A stretch of DNA of 64,000 bases from Xanthomonas melonis (GCF_020783655.1 NZ_JAJGQH010000017.1:62001-126000); one strand, 5' to 3'; positions 36,406-47,700 are shown, counted from the first letter of the stretch. The notes: generated by a model from the sequence alone, not told the origin. Program-made: numbers and translations.

Positions 36406-36831
36406 ATGTGTATCTTGATTTTGCAGGGCCCCCAGGCAGAAGCTGCACCGCAGCAGGCCGTTACGGCAGAATGCGCCGGTCGTAAACTGCGAACCGTTGC
36501 CTGCGACGATATCGCAACCCTCATTGCCGGGCTGCACGCAGCCGGCCGCGATACCGAGGTGGAGCTGGTGCTGCTGGACTCTGGCGATCTGCCGTTGTCC
36601 GAGCGCAGCTGTGCCAGCGCCTTGCGCGCGGCGGTGGATGCGTTGCCCACGCCTTACATCGAACTGCATGCCGATGCAGGGCAGGAGCTGGAGCCGTGGC
36701 TGCATCCGCAGCACGCGCCGTTGGCGGTGGTGATCGCGCCGCACGATGCGCCGCGCGCGTATGCGATGTCGCTGGGAATCGCGGCGCGTTGCCTGCCGTC
36801 GTTGCACGCGCCGCTGCGCGTGGCGGCTTGA
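36406..36831 (+). CDS. dehydroquinase-II-like protein, probably non-catalytic (copy 1)
   Basis: 141 aa. The overall pattern follows type II 3-dehydroquinate dehydratase: ILILQGPQAE at the first strand, a DIATLIAGLHAAG helix, VELVLLDSGDLP, and LPTPYIELHADAGQELEPW where true enzymes have the P-iEvHisN segment. The NLN loop, the catalytic Tyr and the QSNxE motif are missing, so activity is unlikely. A second copy follows 10 bp downstream. Weak ribosome-binding site. Confidence 0.5.
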   Translation: MCILILQGPQAEAAPQQAVTAECAGRKLRTVACDDIATLIAGLHAAGRDTEVELVLLDSGDLPLSERSCASALRAAVDALPTPYIELHADAGQELEPWLHPQHAPLAVVIAPHDAPRAYAMSLGIAARCLPSLHAPLRVAA

Positions 36832-36841
36832 GGGCGCCGCC

Positions 36842-37291
36842 ATGTCGATCATGATCATACGTGGGCCGGAGGCATCGTCGCCGCTGGTGCGTGGGCCGCA
36901 GCCGTTGCCGCGGGCAGTGATCCGCCAGCTGGTGCAATGCGCCGGCGATGCGGGCAAGACCGTGGCCCTGCGTGCCTGCGGGTCGGAGCAGGAACTGCTG
37001 GATGCCCTGCGCGTGGCCGGGCAGGCGCGGATGGAGATCGCATTGATCGATCCGGGCAGTTGCGTGGAGAGTCCGCGCCTGCACCGTCTTCTCGGCGCAC
37101 TGCCGTACCCCTTCGTGGAGGCCCACGACGACAGTGTGGACCGGCCCGAACGTTGCCTGCCGGACGGTTTTACCCAGCGGGTGGCCACGGTGCGCGGTTA
37201 TTGCGCGCAGAGCTATCTGCTCGGGCTGGAGATCGCGCTGGAACATCTGGGCTGCACGGAGATCCAGGGCGATGTCCACGTCGGAACCTGA
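36842..37291 (+). CDS. dehydroquinase-II-like protein, probably non-catalytic (copy 2)
   Basis: 149 aa. Resembles type II dehydroquinase more clearly than copy 1: MIIRGPEAS, the helix VIRQLVQCAGDAGKTVAL, SEQELLDALR, IALIDPGSC, LPYPFVEAHDDSVDRPERC and a C-terminal GYCAQSYLLGLEIAL. The residues needed for catalysis (NLN loop, Tyr, His-containing SN segment) are changed. It lies 10 bp after copy 1 and overlaps the next ORF by 20 bp. Role unknown; a repurposed oligomer is possible. Confidence 0.55.
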   Translation: MSIMIIRGPEASSPLVRGPQPLPRAVIRQLVQCAGDAGKTVALRACGSEQELLDALRVAGQARMEIALIDPGSCVESPRLHRLLGALPYPFVEAHDDSVDRPERCLPDGFTQRVATVRGYCAQSYLLGLEIALEHLGCTEIQGDVHVGT

Positions 37292-37496
37292 GTCGCGCCA
37301 GCTGCATTACTTCGTCGACTACGAAGGCTATTGCGACGGTCGGCCGGTGCTGTGGGGGCAGCTGGCCCACAGTGTGGACGTGCGCGGCGGCGAGCTGGAC
37401 GCGGCAGGGCTGGTGTACGCCTTGCGCCGTCGTGCCGCGGAGGTGCACGGACTGGAAGCCGGGCAGATCCGGCTGTGCCAGGTGACGCGCTTGTAG
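37272..37496 (+). CDS. small hypothetical protein downstream of the dehydroquinase-like pair
   Basis: 74 aa, start ATG 37272 within the end of the previous gene (20-bp overlap in another frame). Soluble, with LHYFVDYEGYCDGRPVLW and VYALRRRAAEVHGLEAGQ segments; no family recognised. Codon use is typical of the host, and the reading frame upstream of this ATG is a shadow. Probably co-transcribed with the two upstream genes. Confidence 0.5.
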   Translation: MSTSEPESRQLHYFVDYEGYCDGRPVLWGQLAHSVDVRGGELDAAGLVYALRRRAAEVHGLEAGQIRLCQVTRL

Positions 37497-37610
37497 GGGC
37501 ATGCCGCTACCGCTGCGTGGCCGGTACGTGCCACTGTCGCCGTTGCCGATCAGCACGCAGCTACCCGTCATCCACCGCATCGTGCACGGCCGCCCCGACG
37601 ACCGCGGACA

Positions 37611-37640
37611 CGACGACGCCACCCGAAGGTGGCGTCGTCG
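37611..37640 (-). terminator. 13-bp stem hairpin with TTCG tetraloop after the PQQ propeller gene
   Basis: Minus-strand stem CGACGACGCCACC / GGTGGCGTCGTCG closed by the very stable loop TTCG, 47 bp beyond the stop codon of the gene ending at 37687. No U-tract is visible. It also separates the convergent small genes on the left. Confidence 0.7.
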
Positions 37641-37686
37641 TGCTGGGCGAACTGCGCATCGTTGCGCAGATCAGCGGTGTTGAGGC

Positions 37687-39426
37687 TTACCTGCCCGCAC
37701 TGCCGTTCGGCACGAACTTGATCAGCTGGTTGCTGGTGGCCGGAGTGCCGAAGTTGAAGCGGCCGTAGCCGGCGCCCCAGTACAGCGCACCGTCGACGGC
37801 GGCCGGGGAGCTGATCACCGAGCCCGCGGCGTCGTAGTTCCACAGCGTCGCGCCGGTGTCGGTGTCCAGGGCGACCATGTTGCCCGCCATCGAGCCGGCA
37901 TAGAGCAGGTTCGGCGACACCGTCAGCGAGCCCTGGCCACCGGCCGGTACGTTGGGGTTGACGCGGTTGATGCCGGGCACCTTGACCTGCCACTTGATCT
38001 TGCCGGTGGCCGCGTCCAGCGCCGCCCACGAACCGCCATTGTGGCTCTGGACATTGGCAGGCCCCAACGTATAGGTGGCGTTGGAGCTGTTGTTGATGGC
38101 CACATACACCTGCGACTTGTACGGGTCCACCGCGGTGCCCCATTCGACGCCGCCGGTGGTGCCGCCCGGGCCCACCTGGGTGGACCACACGGTGGCGCCG
38201 GTCTTGGCATCCAGTGCGAAGTAGATGCCGCTCTTCTGCCCGGCGCCGACCAGCTGCTGCAATTTGCCGTTGCGGCGGGCGGAGAACAGATTGACGCCGG
38301 CGCCGCCGAAGTCGTAATCCGGGCCGGTGAGGTTGCTGGCCTGGGTGTTCGGGCACAGGCCGTTGGTGGGAGCGACGATGCACGACAGGTTCCAGGCATC
38401 ATAGCCCTGCAGGCGGTGCGCCCAGGCCAGCTTGCCGCTGTCCAGGTTCAGGGCGATCACCGAATCGACGTAGTTGTCTGGCGCCATGCAATCCAGTTCG
38501 TCCTGCACGGTGAGCTGGCCGCCGCGATAGGAGCGCGCATTGGAGACGCAGTTACCCACCCCTTGCGGGATGTTGTAGTTGTTGCCGGTGCCGAAGTACA
38601 GGCGGCGGCTGATCGGGTCGATGGCGACCTGCCCCCAGACCGCAGCGCCGGTATAGCCTTCCGGCACGGTGTAGAACTGCCACAGCTTCTTGCCGGTGTT
38701 CAGATCCACCGCCACCACGCTGCCGCGGAAGCTGAAGGTGTGGTTCGGCTGCAGATTGCCCCAGTCGCCGGACGAGACGCCGACGTAGATGCGGTTGCCG
38801 TAGATGACCGGCGAGGAGGTGATGCGTGCCTGCGGGTTGGCCTCCACCGTGGTCTTCCACAGCAGCTTGCCGGTCTTCTTGTCGATCGCCAGCAGGGTGC
38901 CGGCAGCCTGGTCGCCGACGATGATGCTCCTGGCACTGATGGCCGGGGTATTGCGCGTGACCGAATTGGTATTGCCGGTGTAGTCGGACAGCTTGGCCTG
39001 CCAGTTCGGCTTGCCGGTCTGCGTATCCACGCTGTAGAGGCTGCCGCCCCAGTCGGGAACGTACAGGGTGCCGCCCTCGACGCTGGGCGTGGCCGAGATG
39101 TCGCCGGTGGTGGTCAGGGTCCATGCCGGCTTGAGCGAGCCGACAGTGCTGCGGTTGATCTTCCATTCGCCGGGCGCGAAACGCGTGTTGAAGTAGCCGC
39201 CACCGGCAGTGGTCCAGTTGGTGGGGCTTGCGAACGGAAGGTCCTTGCCGAAACTGCGCCAGACCTGGCCGGAGCGTGCGAACGCCTCGGTGTCCAGTGA
39301 CGACACCGGCGGCTGGGCGGCAGTGGCGGTCGTGGCGGCGGACTGGGCAAAGGCCATTGCGCTGGCGAGCAGGCAGGGAGCGAGCGTCAAACTGCAAAAC
39401 CACATGCGGCGATTGGAGTTGGTCAT
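37687..39426 (-). CDS. secreted PQQ-type quinoprotein dehydrogenase-like beta-propeller
   Basis: 579-aa exported protein. Signal peptide (MWFCSLTLAPCLLASAMAFA) followed by an eight-bladed quinoprotein propeller: repeated W-motif blades such as VDTQTGKPNWQAKL, IDKKTGKLLWKTTV, VDLNTGKKLWQFYTV and LDAATGKIKWQVKV. It resembles polyvinyl-alcohol dehydrogenase-type PQQ enzymes but has no cytochrome c domain. ATG 39426 is chosen to give the signal peptide; an upstream extension to 39534 is not signal-like. The substrate is unknown. Proximity to the cellobionate/gluconate genes hints at periplasmic sugar oxidation, which is only a guess. Confidence 0.85.
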   Translation of the reverse strand: MTNSNRRMWFCSLTLAPCLLASAMAFAQSAATTATAAQPPVSSLDTEAFARSGQVWRSFGKDLPFASPTNWTTAGGGYFNTRFAPGEWKINRSTVGSLKPAWTLTTTGDISATPSVEGGTLYVPDWGGSLYSVDTQTGKPNWQAKLSDYTGNTNSVTRNTPAISARSIIVGDQAAGTLLAIDKKTGKLLWKTTVEANPQARITSSPVIYGNRIYVGVSSGDWGNLQPNHTFSFRGSVVAVDLNTGKKLWQFYTVPEGYTGAAVWGQVAIDPISRRLYFGTGNNYNIPQGVGNCVSNARSYRGGQLTVQDELDCMAPDNYVDSVIALNLDSGKLAWAHRLQGYDAWNLSCIVAPTNGLCPNTQASNLTGPDYDFGGAGVNLFSARRNGKLQQLVGAGQKSGIYFALDAKTGATVWSTQVGPGGTTGGVEWGTAVDPYKSQVYVAINNSSNATYTLGPANVQSHNGGSWAALDAATGKIKWQVKVPGINRVNPNVPAGGQGSLTVSPNLLYAGSMAGNMVALDTDTGATLWNYDAAGSVISSPAAVDGALYWGAGYGRFNFGTPATSNQLIKFVPNGSAGR

Positions 39427-39985
39427 CACGGCGTGTCCATTGATGGAAGGAAGCGCTGGATCCCCCCGGATCTGCGCCCATGAAGATCGCCGATTGCGGT
39501 GACCGAGCAAGCGATGCGCGATGCGCGCGTTCACGAAACGGTCGGGTCTGCCTGCATCTGGTTGAACCAGCTCGGAAAATTTTTGTTCAGCTCGTTCGTT
39601 AATCGCACAAATGGTGATGATTCATCACTATCTGCAGCCATTGCGATAGGAAAAATGATTGGCCGCGATGCACGCGTATCTGCCCGCAAATCAATGGTAT
39701 GAAAAAAGTAACCAGGAAATTTTGCGCCACCTTGTGGGGTTGGCCACTGTGTCGGACAACCCCTCTCCAGCGGGGCGAGAAGGCACGGTTTGCGCGCCAC
39801 CGGCGCGCATGCCTTGGAGCGCCCGCGTCGCAAACGCGGGCCGGGGGGTGGGGTGAGGGTAGGGGGCGAAGCTTCTGTGTCGTCAAAATGCACGAGGCTT
39901 CGTACGTACCCTCATCCGCCCCTTTGGGGCACCTTCTCCCGGAGGGAGAAGGAAACAGCCGCATAGGGCTGCGTTATCTGGCGCG
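39427..39985. other. 559-bp gap holding the PQQ gene promoter region and a composite REP-like repeat
   Basis: 39427-39750 is AT-rich (tttttgttcagctcg, aaaatgattgg) and probably contains the promoter of the PQQ-propeller gene. 39766-39953 is one diverged copy of the composite repeat seen between glyQ and glyS: cccctctccagcgggg ... ggtggggtgagggta, spacer, cgtaccctcatccgccc, then tctcccggagggagaagg. Its middle contains an extra palindromic insert (gcgcgccaccggcgcgc). Confidence 0.7.
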
Positions 39986-40570
39986 TTATGCGCGTTGAGG
40001 CGAAGGCACGGCGGTGCGCACTGCAGCGGGAGCGATCAGCGCCAACTGCGCGATCGCATCCTGCACCACCTCCGCCACCGTGGCATCCACATCCACCGAG
40101 ACCACATCGGCTTCGTCCAGCGGCAATTCCAGCGTCTGCAGCTGACTGTCGAGCAAGGTCGCGGGCATGAAGTGGCCGGCGCGCGCGCTCAGTCGCGCGG
40201 CGATCACCTGCGGGGCGGCATGCAGGAACACGAAGCGCATCTGCACACCGCTGCCGCGCAGCAATTGCCGGTGCGAGCTGCGCAGGCCGGAAAACGCCAG
40301 CACCACCGATTCGCCGGCCTGCACGCAATCGCGCAAGGTGGCCGACAGCAGTTCCACCCATGGCACGCGCATGGCGTCGGTAAGCGGCTGGCCGGCAGCC
40401 ATCTGCGCGCGTGCGGCCACGCTGTGATAGTCGTCGGCATCCAGGAAGCGGAAGCGGTAATGCGCCGCCAGGGCCTGCGCGATGGTGGTCTTGCCGCTGC
40501 CCGACACGCCCATCACCACGATGGCCAGGGGCGAAGCGGACGCGGGTGTGGCGAGTGCGGCGGTGTCCAT
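39986..40570 (-). CDS. gntK: gluconokinase
   Basis: Phosphorylates gluconate to 6-phosphogluconate for the pentose-phosphate or Entner-Doudoroff routes. 194 aa, GntK-type P-loop kinase: Walker A MGVSGSGKTT at the N-terminus, FLDADDYHS, VLAFSGLRSSHRQLLR, and the lid segment RAGHFMPATLLDSQL. ATG 40570 follows a GTG at 40573 that could equally start the protein. It diverges from the transporter/phosphorylase operon at 40728 and would handle the gluconate released by the phosphorylase. Confidence 0.93.
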   Translation of the reverse strand: MDTAALATPASASPLAIVVMGVSGSGKTTIAQALAAHYRFRFLDADDYHSVAARAQMAAGQPLTDAMRVPWVELLSATLRDCVQAGESVVLAFSGLRSSHRQLLRGSGVQMRFVFLHAAPQVIAARLSARAGHFMPATLLDSQLQTLELPLDEADVVSVDVDATVAEVVQDAIAQLALIAPAAVRTAVPSPQRA

Positions 40571-40727
40571 CACGTCAGGTTATATCTCCGGATCGATTCG
40601 GCATTTGAGCGGATTTCACGTTGGCGGCAGCGGATGCGTGGTGTAGCGTCGGCGCTCCTTGCCAGGTGAGCGGGCACCCAGCGTAACGGCGTGCCCGGCC
40701 GGGTACAACGCATCCGAAGGTCTGTCG

Positions 40728-42110
40728 ATGACGTCATCACCCGCACCGTCTCCCGCATCCGCACGCCTGCGCTGGCGCGAAAAACTGGGCTACGGCGCCG
40801 GCGACCTGGGCCTGAACCTGTACTGGGCCAACATCGGCTCGTTCCTGCTGATCTTCTATACCGACACCATGCATCTGCCGGCCGCGGCCGTGGGCACGAT
40901 GATCCTGCTGACCAAGATCGCCGATGCGATCGCCGATCCGGCCATGGGCGCGCTGGCCGATCGCACGCGCAGCCGTTGGGGTAAGTTCCGTCCGTATCTG
41001 CTGTGGGGCGCAGTGCCGATGGCGCTGACCGGCGTACTGGCCTACACCACGCCCGACCTGGACCAGCATGGGCGCATGTGGTGGGCGACGCTCAGCTTCC
41101 TGGTGATGATGCTGGCCTATACGGTGGTGAGCATTCCGTACTCGGCGTTGTCGGGCGTGATCACCGCCGACAGTGGCCAGCGGACGAGCCTGATCAGCCT
41201 GCGTTTCATCGGGGCCTTCGCCGGCACCACGCTGGTCAACTACTGCACGCTGGACCTGGTGGCCTGGTTCGGCGGTGGCAACGATGCGCTGGGCTGGCAG
41301 CGCACGATGATGCTGTACGGCGCGGTGGCGGTGGCCTTGTTCGTCACCGTGGCGCTGACCACGCGCGAACGCGTGCAGCCGCCGCCGCAACAGCGCACGC
41401 CGATCGGCCGCGACATCGCCGACCTGGTGCAGAACAAGCCATGGTGCGTGCTGTTCGTGCTGTCGCTGATCATCATGATCACCATCGTCATGCGCGGCGG
41501 CGCCGGCGTGTACTACCTCAAGTACTACGTGCAGCGGCCCGATCTCACCGGCCTGTTCCTGGGCAGCTATTCGGTGTCGCTGGCGGTGGGTGCGGCGATC
41601 ACCCCGCTGCTGACCCGGCATTGGGACAAACGCCGCCTGATGGCCGTGCTGATGGCCGTGGTCGGCGTGTTGAGCTGCCTGATGTTCTTCGTGCCCGCCG
41701 ATGCGGTGTGGGCGATCTTCGTGCTCAACGCGCTGATCGGCGTGGCACTGGGGCCGAAATCACCGCTGGCATTCTCGATGTACGCCGACAGCGCCGACTA
41801 CACCGAATGGCGCACCGGGCGGCGCGCGACCGCCATGACCTTCGCAGCGGCGACGTTTTCGCAGAAGCTCGGCGGCGCGCTGGCATCGGCCGGCATCGCC
41901 TGGGTGCTGGCCGGCATGGGCTATGTCGCCAACAGCGCGCAGTCGAACGTCTCGCTGACCGGCATCGTGCTGTTGCTGACCGTGATTCCCGGGGCGGTCG
42001 CGCTGCTGGCCGCATGGACCATGCGTTTCTATCCGCTGGACGACGGCCTCCTGTACCGCATCCAGCAAGAACTTGCCGCGCGCAAGCGCGATGAACCGGA
42101 GCATTCCTGA
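40728..42110 (+). CDS. GPH-family sugar:cation symporter (probably cellobionate uptake)
   Basis: 460-aa inner-membrane transporter with about 12 helices of the glycoside-pentoside-hexuronide:cation family. N-terminal [20 protein letters not shown] and [20 protein letters not shown] match the family signature. GAAGG precedes ATG 40728. The GH94 phosphorylase gene begins 2 bp after its stop, so the likely cargo is the phosphorylase substrate, cellobionic acid or a related oxidised disaccharide; substrate is inferred from context. Confidence 0.88.
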   Translation: MTSSPAPSPASARLRWREKLGYGAGDLGLNLYWANIGSFLLIFYTDTMHLPAAAVGTMILLTKIADAIADPAMGALADRTRSRWGKFRPYLLWGAVPMALTGVLAYTTPDLDQHGRMWWATLSFLVMMLAYTVVSIPYSALSGVITADSGQRTSLISLRFIGAFAGTTLVNYCTLDLVAWFGGGNDALGWQRTMMLYGAVAVALFVTVALTTRERVQPPPQQRTPIGRDIADLVQNKPWCVLFVLSLIIMITIVMRGGAGVYYLKYYVQRPDLTGLFLGSYSVSLAVGAAITPLLTRHWDKRRLMAVLMAVVGVLSCLMFFVPADAVWAIFVLNALIGVALGPKSPLAFSMYADSADYTEWRTGRRATAMTFAAATFSQKLGGALASAGIAWVLAGMGYVANSAQSNVSLTGIVLLLTVIPGAVALLAAWTMRFYPLDDGLLYRIQQELAARKRDEPEHS

Positions 42111-42112
42111 TC

Positions 42113-44512
42113 GTGTCCGCAACGCCTTCCGCCGAGTCCGACGACCTGTCCACCCTGCTGGCGCCCAGCGCCGATGGCGCGCGCTACGCGCTGTACAGCC
42201 CCACCGCCATGCCCAATGCCGGCGGCTTTCTGTGGAACCGGCGCATGATGCTGCAGCTGACCTGCCGCGGGTATGCCACCGGGCAGTTCATGCAGCCGGA
42301 ACCGGCCAAATACGCGCATGCGCCGATCCTGGAAGCGCGCAATTTCATGATGCCGGAGCAGCCGTACTATGCGCATCATCCCGGCCGCTTCTTCTATCTC
42401 AAGGACGAAGACAGCGGTGCGCTGTATTCGGTGCCGCACGAACCGGTGCGCGCGCCGCCGCAGGCGTTCGAGTTCTCTGCCGGCAAGCACGATGTGCGCT
42501 GGACGGTGCGCCATGACGACATCGTGGTGGAGCTGTGCGTGGCCCTGCCCACCGACGATGCGGTGGAGCTGTGGGAATGCCGCGTGCACAACCGCTCCGG
42601 ACGCGCGCGCCGGCTCAGCCTGTATGTGTATTTTCCGGTCGGCTACATGTCGTGGATGCATCAGGCCGGCGGTTACGAGCCGGCACTGGGCGGCATCGTG
42701 TGCCGCAGCGTGGCGCCTTACCAGAAGATCGAAGACTACTTCCGCCAACGCGATTTCAAGGACTGCACCTTCCTGTTGCACGAGCAGCCGCCGGTGGCCT
42801 GGGAGGCGCAGCAACTGGCCTTCGAAGGCGAGGGTGGGTTGCATGCGCCGTCGGCGATCCAGGCCGAGCAGCTTGGCAATCACGAGGCGCACTACGAAAC
42901 CCCGGCCGCCGCGTTGCAGTATCGCCTGAGCCTGCAGGCCGACGACGCCAGCGTGTACCGCTTCGCGTTCGGGCCGGCCAAGGACGATGCCGAGATCGCT
43001 GCGCTGCGTGCGCGCTATCTGTCGCAGGAGGGCTTCGCCGTGGCCGCACGCGATTACGCGCTGTATCTGCAGGGTGGACGTGGTTGCGTGCAGATCGCCA
43101 CTCCGGACCCGGCGCTGGACAACCTGGTCAACCACTGGTTGCCGCGGCAGGTGTTCTACCACGGCGACGTCAACCGCCTGACCACCGACCCGCAGACCCG
43201 CAACTACCTGCAGGATCACATGGGCATGGCCTACCTGCAGCCGGCCACCGCGCGCGCGGCGCTGCTGCACGCGCTGTCGCAGCAGGAGCCCAGTGGCGCG
43301 ATGCCGGACGGTATCCTGCTGGTGGAAGGCGCCGAGCTGAAGTACATCAATCAGGTGCCGCACACCGATCACTGCGTGTGGTTGCCGATGTTCCTGAGTG
43401 CTTACCTCGCCGAAACCGGCGATGCCGGCATCCTGGATGCGATCGTGCAGACCCACGACGGGCAGCGCCTGCGTGTGGCCGAACGCCTGGATGCGGCCAT
43501 GCAGTGGTTGCTGGACGCACGCGATGCGCGTGGCTTGAGTTTCATCGCCCAGGGCGACTGGAACGATCCGATGAACATGGTCGGCTGGCGCGGCAAGGGC
43601 GTGTCCGGCTGGCTCACCGTGGCCACCGCGTATGCGCTGCGGCTGTGGTCGGACATCTGTGCTGCGCAGGGACGCAGCACCCAGGCGCAGCGCTTCGGCG
43701 AGGCGGTCGGGACCATCAATGCCGATGCCAATCGCGAGTTGTGGGACGGCAACTGGTATGCGCGCGGCATCACCGACGACGGCGTGCGCTTCGGCATCGC
43801 CGACGATGTGGAGGGTCGCATCTATCTCAATCCGCAGAGTTTCGCGTTGCTGGCCGGCACTGCCGATACGCAGCAGCGTGCGGCGCTGCTGGAGGCGGTG
43901 CGCGAGCAGCTGCATACGCCGTACGGCCCGGTGATGCTGGCGCCGGCGTATACGCACATGCGCGACGACGTGGGTCGGTTGACCCAGAAATGGCCTGGCG
44001 CGGCGGAGAACGGCGCGGTGTACAACCACGCGGCCGCGTTCTATCTGTACAGCCTCTACCAGATCGGCGAGGCCGACCGTGCCTGGGAGGTCCTGCGTTC
44101 GCTGCTGCCTGGCCCGAGCCGCGAAGACGTGCTGCAGCGCGGCCATCTGCCGGTGTCGCTGCCCAACTATTACCGCGGTGCCTGGCATCAGTATCCGCGC
44201 ACGGCCGGGCGTTCGAGCCAGTTGTTCAATACCGGCACGGTGGCCTGGGTGTATCGCTGCGTGCTGGAAGGTCTGTTCGGCCTGGTCGGTGAAGGCGATG
44301 CCCTGGCGATCCGTCCGCAGCTGCCCTCGCACTGGCCTCGGGCCCAGGCGACGCGGCAGTTCCGCGGTGCGCAGTTCGAGGTACAGCTGCAGCGCGAGGC
44401 CGGACGCGTGGCGACCGAGGTATTGGTGGACGGCGTGGTCAGCGCGGATCAACGCGTGCACGCGGTGACTGCCGGGCGGGTGTACCGGGTGCAGGTGCGG
44501 CTGCCGGGCTGA
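42113..44512 (+). CDS. GH94 cellobionic acid phosphorylase
   Basis: Cytoplasmic inverting phosphorylase that splits 4-O-beta-D-glucosyl-D-gluconate with phosphate into alpha-glucose 1-phosphate and gluconate. 799 aa, normal for GH94. Seen: [16 protein letters not shown] at the N-terminus, the (alpha/alpha)6 domain with [15 protein letters not shown] holding the general-acid Asp, and [20 protein letters not shown]. The assignment to cellobionic acid rather than cellobiose rests on the characterised X. campestris enzyme of this type and on the neighbouring gluconokinase. GTG start, 2 bp after the symporter gene. Confidence 0.88.
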   Translation: MSATPSAESDDLSTLLAPSADGARYALYSPTAMPNAGGFLWNRRMMLQLTCRGYATGQFMQPEPAKYAHAPILEARNFMMPEQPYYAHHPGRFFYLKDEDSGALYSVPHEPVRAPPQAFEFSAGKHDVRWTVRHDDIVVELCVALPTDDAVELWECRVHNRSGRARRLSLYVYFPVGYMSWMHQAGGYEPALGGIVCRSVAPYQKIEDYFRQRDFKDCTFLLHEQPPVAWEAQQLAFEGEGGLHAPSAIQAEQLGNHEAHYETPAAALQYRLSLQADDASVYRFAFGPAKDDAEIAALRARYLSQEGFAVAARDYALYLQGGRGCVQIATPDPALDNLVNHWLPRQVFYHGDVNRLTTDPQTRNYLQDHMGMAYLQPATARAALLHALSQQEPSGAMPDGILLVEGAELKYINQVPHTDHCVWLPMFLSAYLAETGDAGILDAIVQTHDGQRLRVAERLDAAMQWLLDARDARGLSFIAQGDWNDPMNMVGWRGKGVSGWLTVATAYALRLWSDICAAQGRSTQAQRFGEAVGTINADANRELWDGNWYARGITDDGVRFGIADDVEGRIYLNPQSFALLAGTADTQQRAALLEAVREQLHTPYGPVMLAPAYTHMRDDVGRLTQKWPGAAENGAVYNHAAAFYLYSLYQIGEADRAWEVLRSLLPGPSREDVLQRGHLPVSLPNYYRGAWHQYPRTAGRSSQLFNTGTVAWVYRCVLEGLFGLVGEGDALAIRPQLPSHWPRAQATRQFRGAQFEVQLQREAGRVATEVLVDGVVSADQRVHAVTAGRVYRVQVRLPG

Positions 44513-44514
44513 GC

Positions 44515-44698
44515 GGCCCTCACCCGCCCTGCGAGCACCCTCTCCCGCGGGCGGGAGAGGGGAGCTTGCTGACATCGGGTTGGCTGTCGCCTTCCAGCGC
44601 TGCGCCAGCTGTGGTGCCGCTTCCCGGCGATCCATTCTGTCCGGCGTCACGCCCTTCCCCCGCCTGCGGGGGAAGGTGCCCGCAGGGCGGATGGGGGG
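44515..44698. repeat. pair of inverted REP-like repeats
   Basis: 44515-44562 (ccctcacccgccctgcgagcacc...cccgcgggcggg) and 44650-44698 (ccccgcctgcggggg...gcccgcagggcggatggggg) are the same bipartite element in opposite orientation, about 90 bp apart between the phosphorylase gene and crbS. Confidence 0.75.
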
Positions 44699-44772
44699 CA
44701 GCCTGCTGCATGCTCCATTCCCCTGCCGCCACTGCGTACACTCGCACGCTGGCATTGCCCGAGGGAGCGCCG

Positions 44773-47700
44773 TTGGTTTCGAGCTGGATCCTGCTGCTGG
44801 TGTCCGTGGGCTATGCCGCGCTGCTGTTCGGTGTGGCGTGGTGGGGTGATCGCCGGCCCATGTACACGCAGCGACCGTGGCTGCGGCCTGCGGTCTACAG
44901 CCTGGCGCTGGCGGTGTACTGCTCGTCGTGGACCTTCTACGGCGCGGTGGGCTCGGCGGTGCGCAATGGCATCGGCTACCTGCCGATCTACCTCGGCCCG
45001 CTGCTGTTGCTGCTGTTCGGCTGGCGCATCATCGAACGCCTGGCGCTGATCGCGCGTGCCGAGAACACGGTGTCGATCGCCGACTTCATTTCCTCGCGCT
45101 ACGGCCGTTCGCGGCGGCTGGCCGCACTGGTGGCGGTGATCGCGCTGGTCGGCATCGTGCCTTACCTGGCACTGCAGTACAAAGCGGTGGCAATGAGCCT
45201 GGAGGTGTTGACCGGGCATAGCAGCGCCGGGCGCGGCATCCTCGCCGATCCGGCGCTGTACGTGGCGCTGTTGATGGCGCTGTTCGCCACCTTGTTCGGC
45301 ACCCGCCAGGTCGATGCCACCGAACACCATCACGGCATGATGCTGGCGGTCGCGCTGGAGTCGGTGATCAAGCTGGTCGCCATCGTGGCGGTCGGCCTGT
45401 TCGCATGGCTGTGGTTGAGCGATCACCAGCTGCACATCGCCGATTCGGCGCGCACCCTGTTCGAACATACGCCGTCGGTGGGCTTCATCTCGCAGACGCT
45501 GCTGAGCTTTCTGGCGGTGATCTGTCTGCCGCGCCAGTTCCATGTGGCCGTGGTGGAATGCAGCGATGTGGGCGATATCCGTCGCGCCCGCTGGTTGTTC
45601 GGCGCGTACCTGGTGGTCATCTCGGCGATGGTGGTGCCGATCGCCTCGGCCGGTATCGCCCTGTTCGGGCAGGGCAGCACGGTGGTCGACGATGCGGTGG
45701 TGCTGGCACTGCCGCTGAGCCAGGGCAATAGCGTCCTTGCGCTGGTGGCCTACGTCGGCGGATTCTCCGCAGCCACCGGCATGGTGATCGTGGCCAGCAT
45801 CGCCCTGGCCACGATGGTCAGCAACGATCTGGTGGTGCCGGTGCTGCTGCGCCGCCGCGTCAGCGCCGATGCGCGCGCAGCGGTGGCCTCGCGGGTGCTG
45901 TGGATCCGGCGCGTGGCGATCCTGCTGCTGGCCCTGATCGCCTATGGCTATCACCGCAGCGTGGCCAACGACACCACCTTGGCGACCTACGGGCTGATGG
46001 CGTTCGCGGCGGTGGCGCAATTCGCGCCGGGACTGATCGGCGGGCTGTACTGGCGTGGTGCCAGCCGCAAGGGCGTGGAGACCGGCATGGTGCTCGGCTT
46101 CATGACCTGGATCTACACGCTGCTGCTGCCGGCGGCCACGCGCGCCGGCTGGCTGCAGCCGGAGTGGCTGGTGGATGGGCCGTTCGGTATCGCATGGCTG
46201 CAGCCGCAGCAGTTGTTCGGCATGCGCGGCTGGGATCCGCTGGCGCATGGCACGTTCTGGTCGCTGCTGATCAATGTCGGGGCGATGATGCTGGTCTCGG
46301 CGCGCTGGCGCCCGGGCGTGGACGAACGGCTGCGCGCCGCGCCGTTCCTGGATCCGTATGCGCAGCGCCCGGCAGTGGCCGGCGAATGGCCCGGGCACGT
46401 GCGTGTCGGCGATCTGCAGGCGCTGGCCGAGCGCGTGGTGGGCGAGCGGCATGCGCGTCGCGCGTTCGTGGAGCAGGCGCAGTTGCTGGAGCGCGAGCTG
46501 CAACCGGCGGCGGTGGCCGACCGTGCCTGGGTGCAGTTCACCGAGCGCCTGCTGGCGGCCTCCATCGGTGCAGCCTCGGCGCGGCTGGTGCTGACCAGCC
46601 TGTTGCGCGGCTCGGGCATGGAGCTGGGCGAAGTGGTGGCGGTGCTGGACGAGGCTGGGCAGGAGCTGCGCTTCAATCGCGAAATCCTGTCCACCACGCT
46701 GGAAAACATCAGCGCCGCAGTCAGCGTGGTCGATCCGGAGATGCGCCTGACCGCGTGGAACCGGCGCTATCAGCAACTGTTCGGTTACCCGGACGGCATG
46801 TTGTACGTCGGCCGCCCGGTGGCCGACCTGATCCGCTACAACGCCGAGCGCGGCGAGCTGGGCGAGGGCGACATCGAGGACCAGATCGACCGCCGGATCC
46901 GGCATATGCGCGCCGGCTCGCCGCATGTGTTCGAGCGCACCCGCAGCGATGGCAAGGTGATCGAGATGCGTGGCCAGGCGCTGCCCGGCGGCGGCTATGT
47001 CACCAGCTATAACGACATCACCGACTACAAGCGTGCCGAGCGCGCGTTGCTGGACGCCAACGAGAACCTGGAGCAGCGCGTGGCCGATCGCTCGCGCGAA
47101 GCCGAGCTGGCGCAGCAGTCCAAGACGCGCTTTCTGGCCGCGATCAGCCACGACGTGCTGCAGCCGCTCAACGCCGCACGCCTGTTCGCCTCGGCACTGC
47201 GCGAAAGCCACCGCAACAACGAAGAACAGCGCCATCTCGCCGAGCGTGTGGATGCCTCGCTGCGTGCGGCCGAGGAACTGCTCGATGGCCTGCTCGATGT
47301 GTCGCGCCTGGATGCGGGCGGGCTGCGCCCCACGGTCGAGGATTTCGATGCCAGCGCGCTGATGCACGAGCTGGCCGCGCAGTATGCGCCGGTGGCGGCC
47401 AGCCGCGGCCTGCGGCTGCAGGTGCACACCCGGCCGATCTGGGTGCGCAGCGACCGCCGTCTGTTGCGCCGGGTGATGCAGAATTTCCTGGCCAATGCGC
47501 TGCGCTACACGCGCCAGGGCCGTATCGTGCTTGGGATGCGCGGGCGCGGCACGCAGGTGGAACTGCAGGTCTGGGACACCGGCCCGGGCATTCCCGAACA
47601 CCACATGCGGCAGATCTTCGAAGAATTCCGTCGTTACCAGCAGCCGTTCGACTGGGGCGAACAGGGGCTGGGGCTGGGGCTGTCGATCTGCCAACGCATC

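Noticed and set aside
42029-44755. 908-codon open frame antisense to the GH94 phosphorylase
   Set aside because: Same reason: shadow of a well-supported gene.
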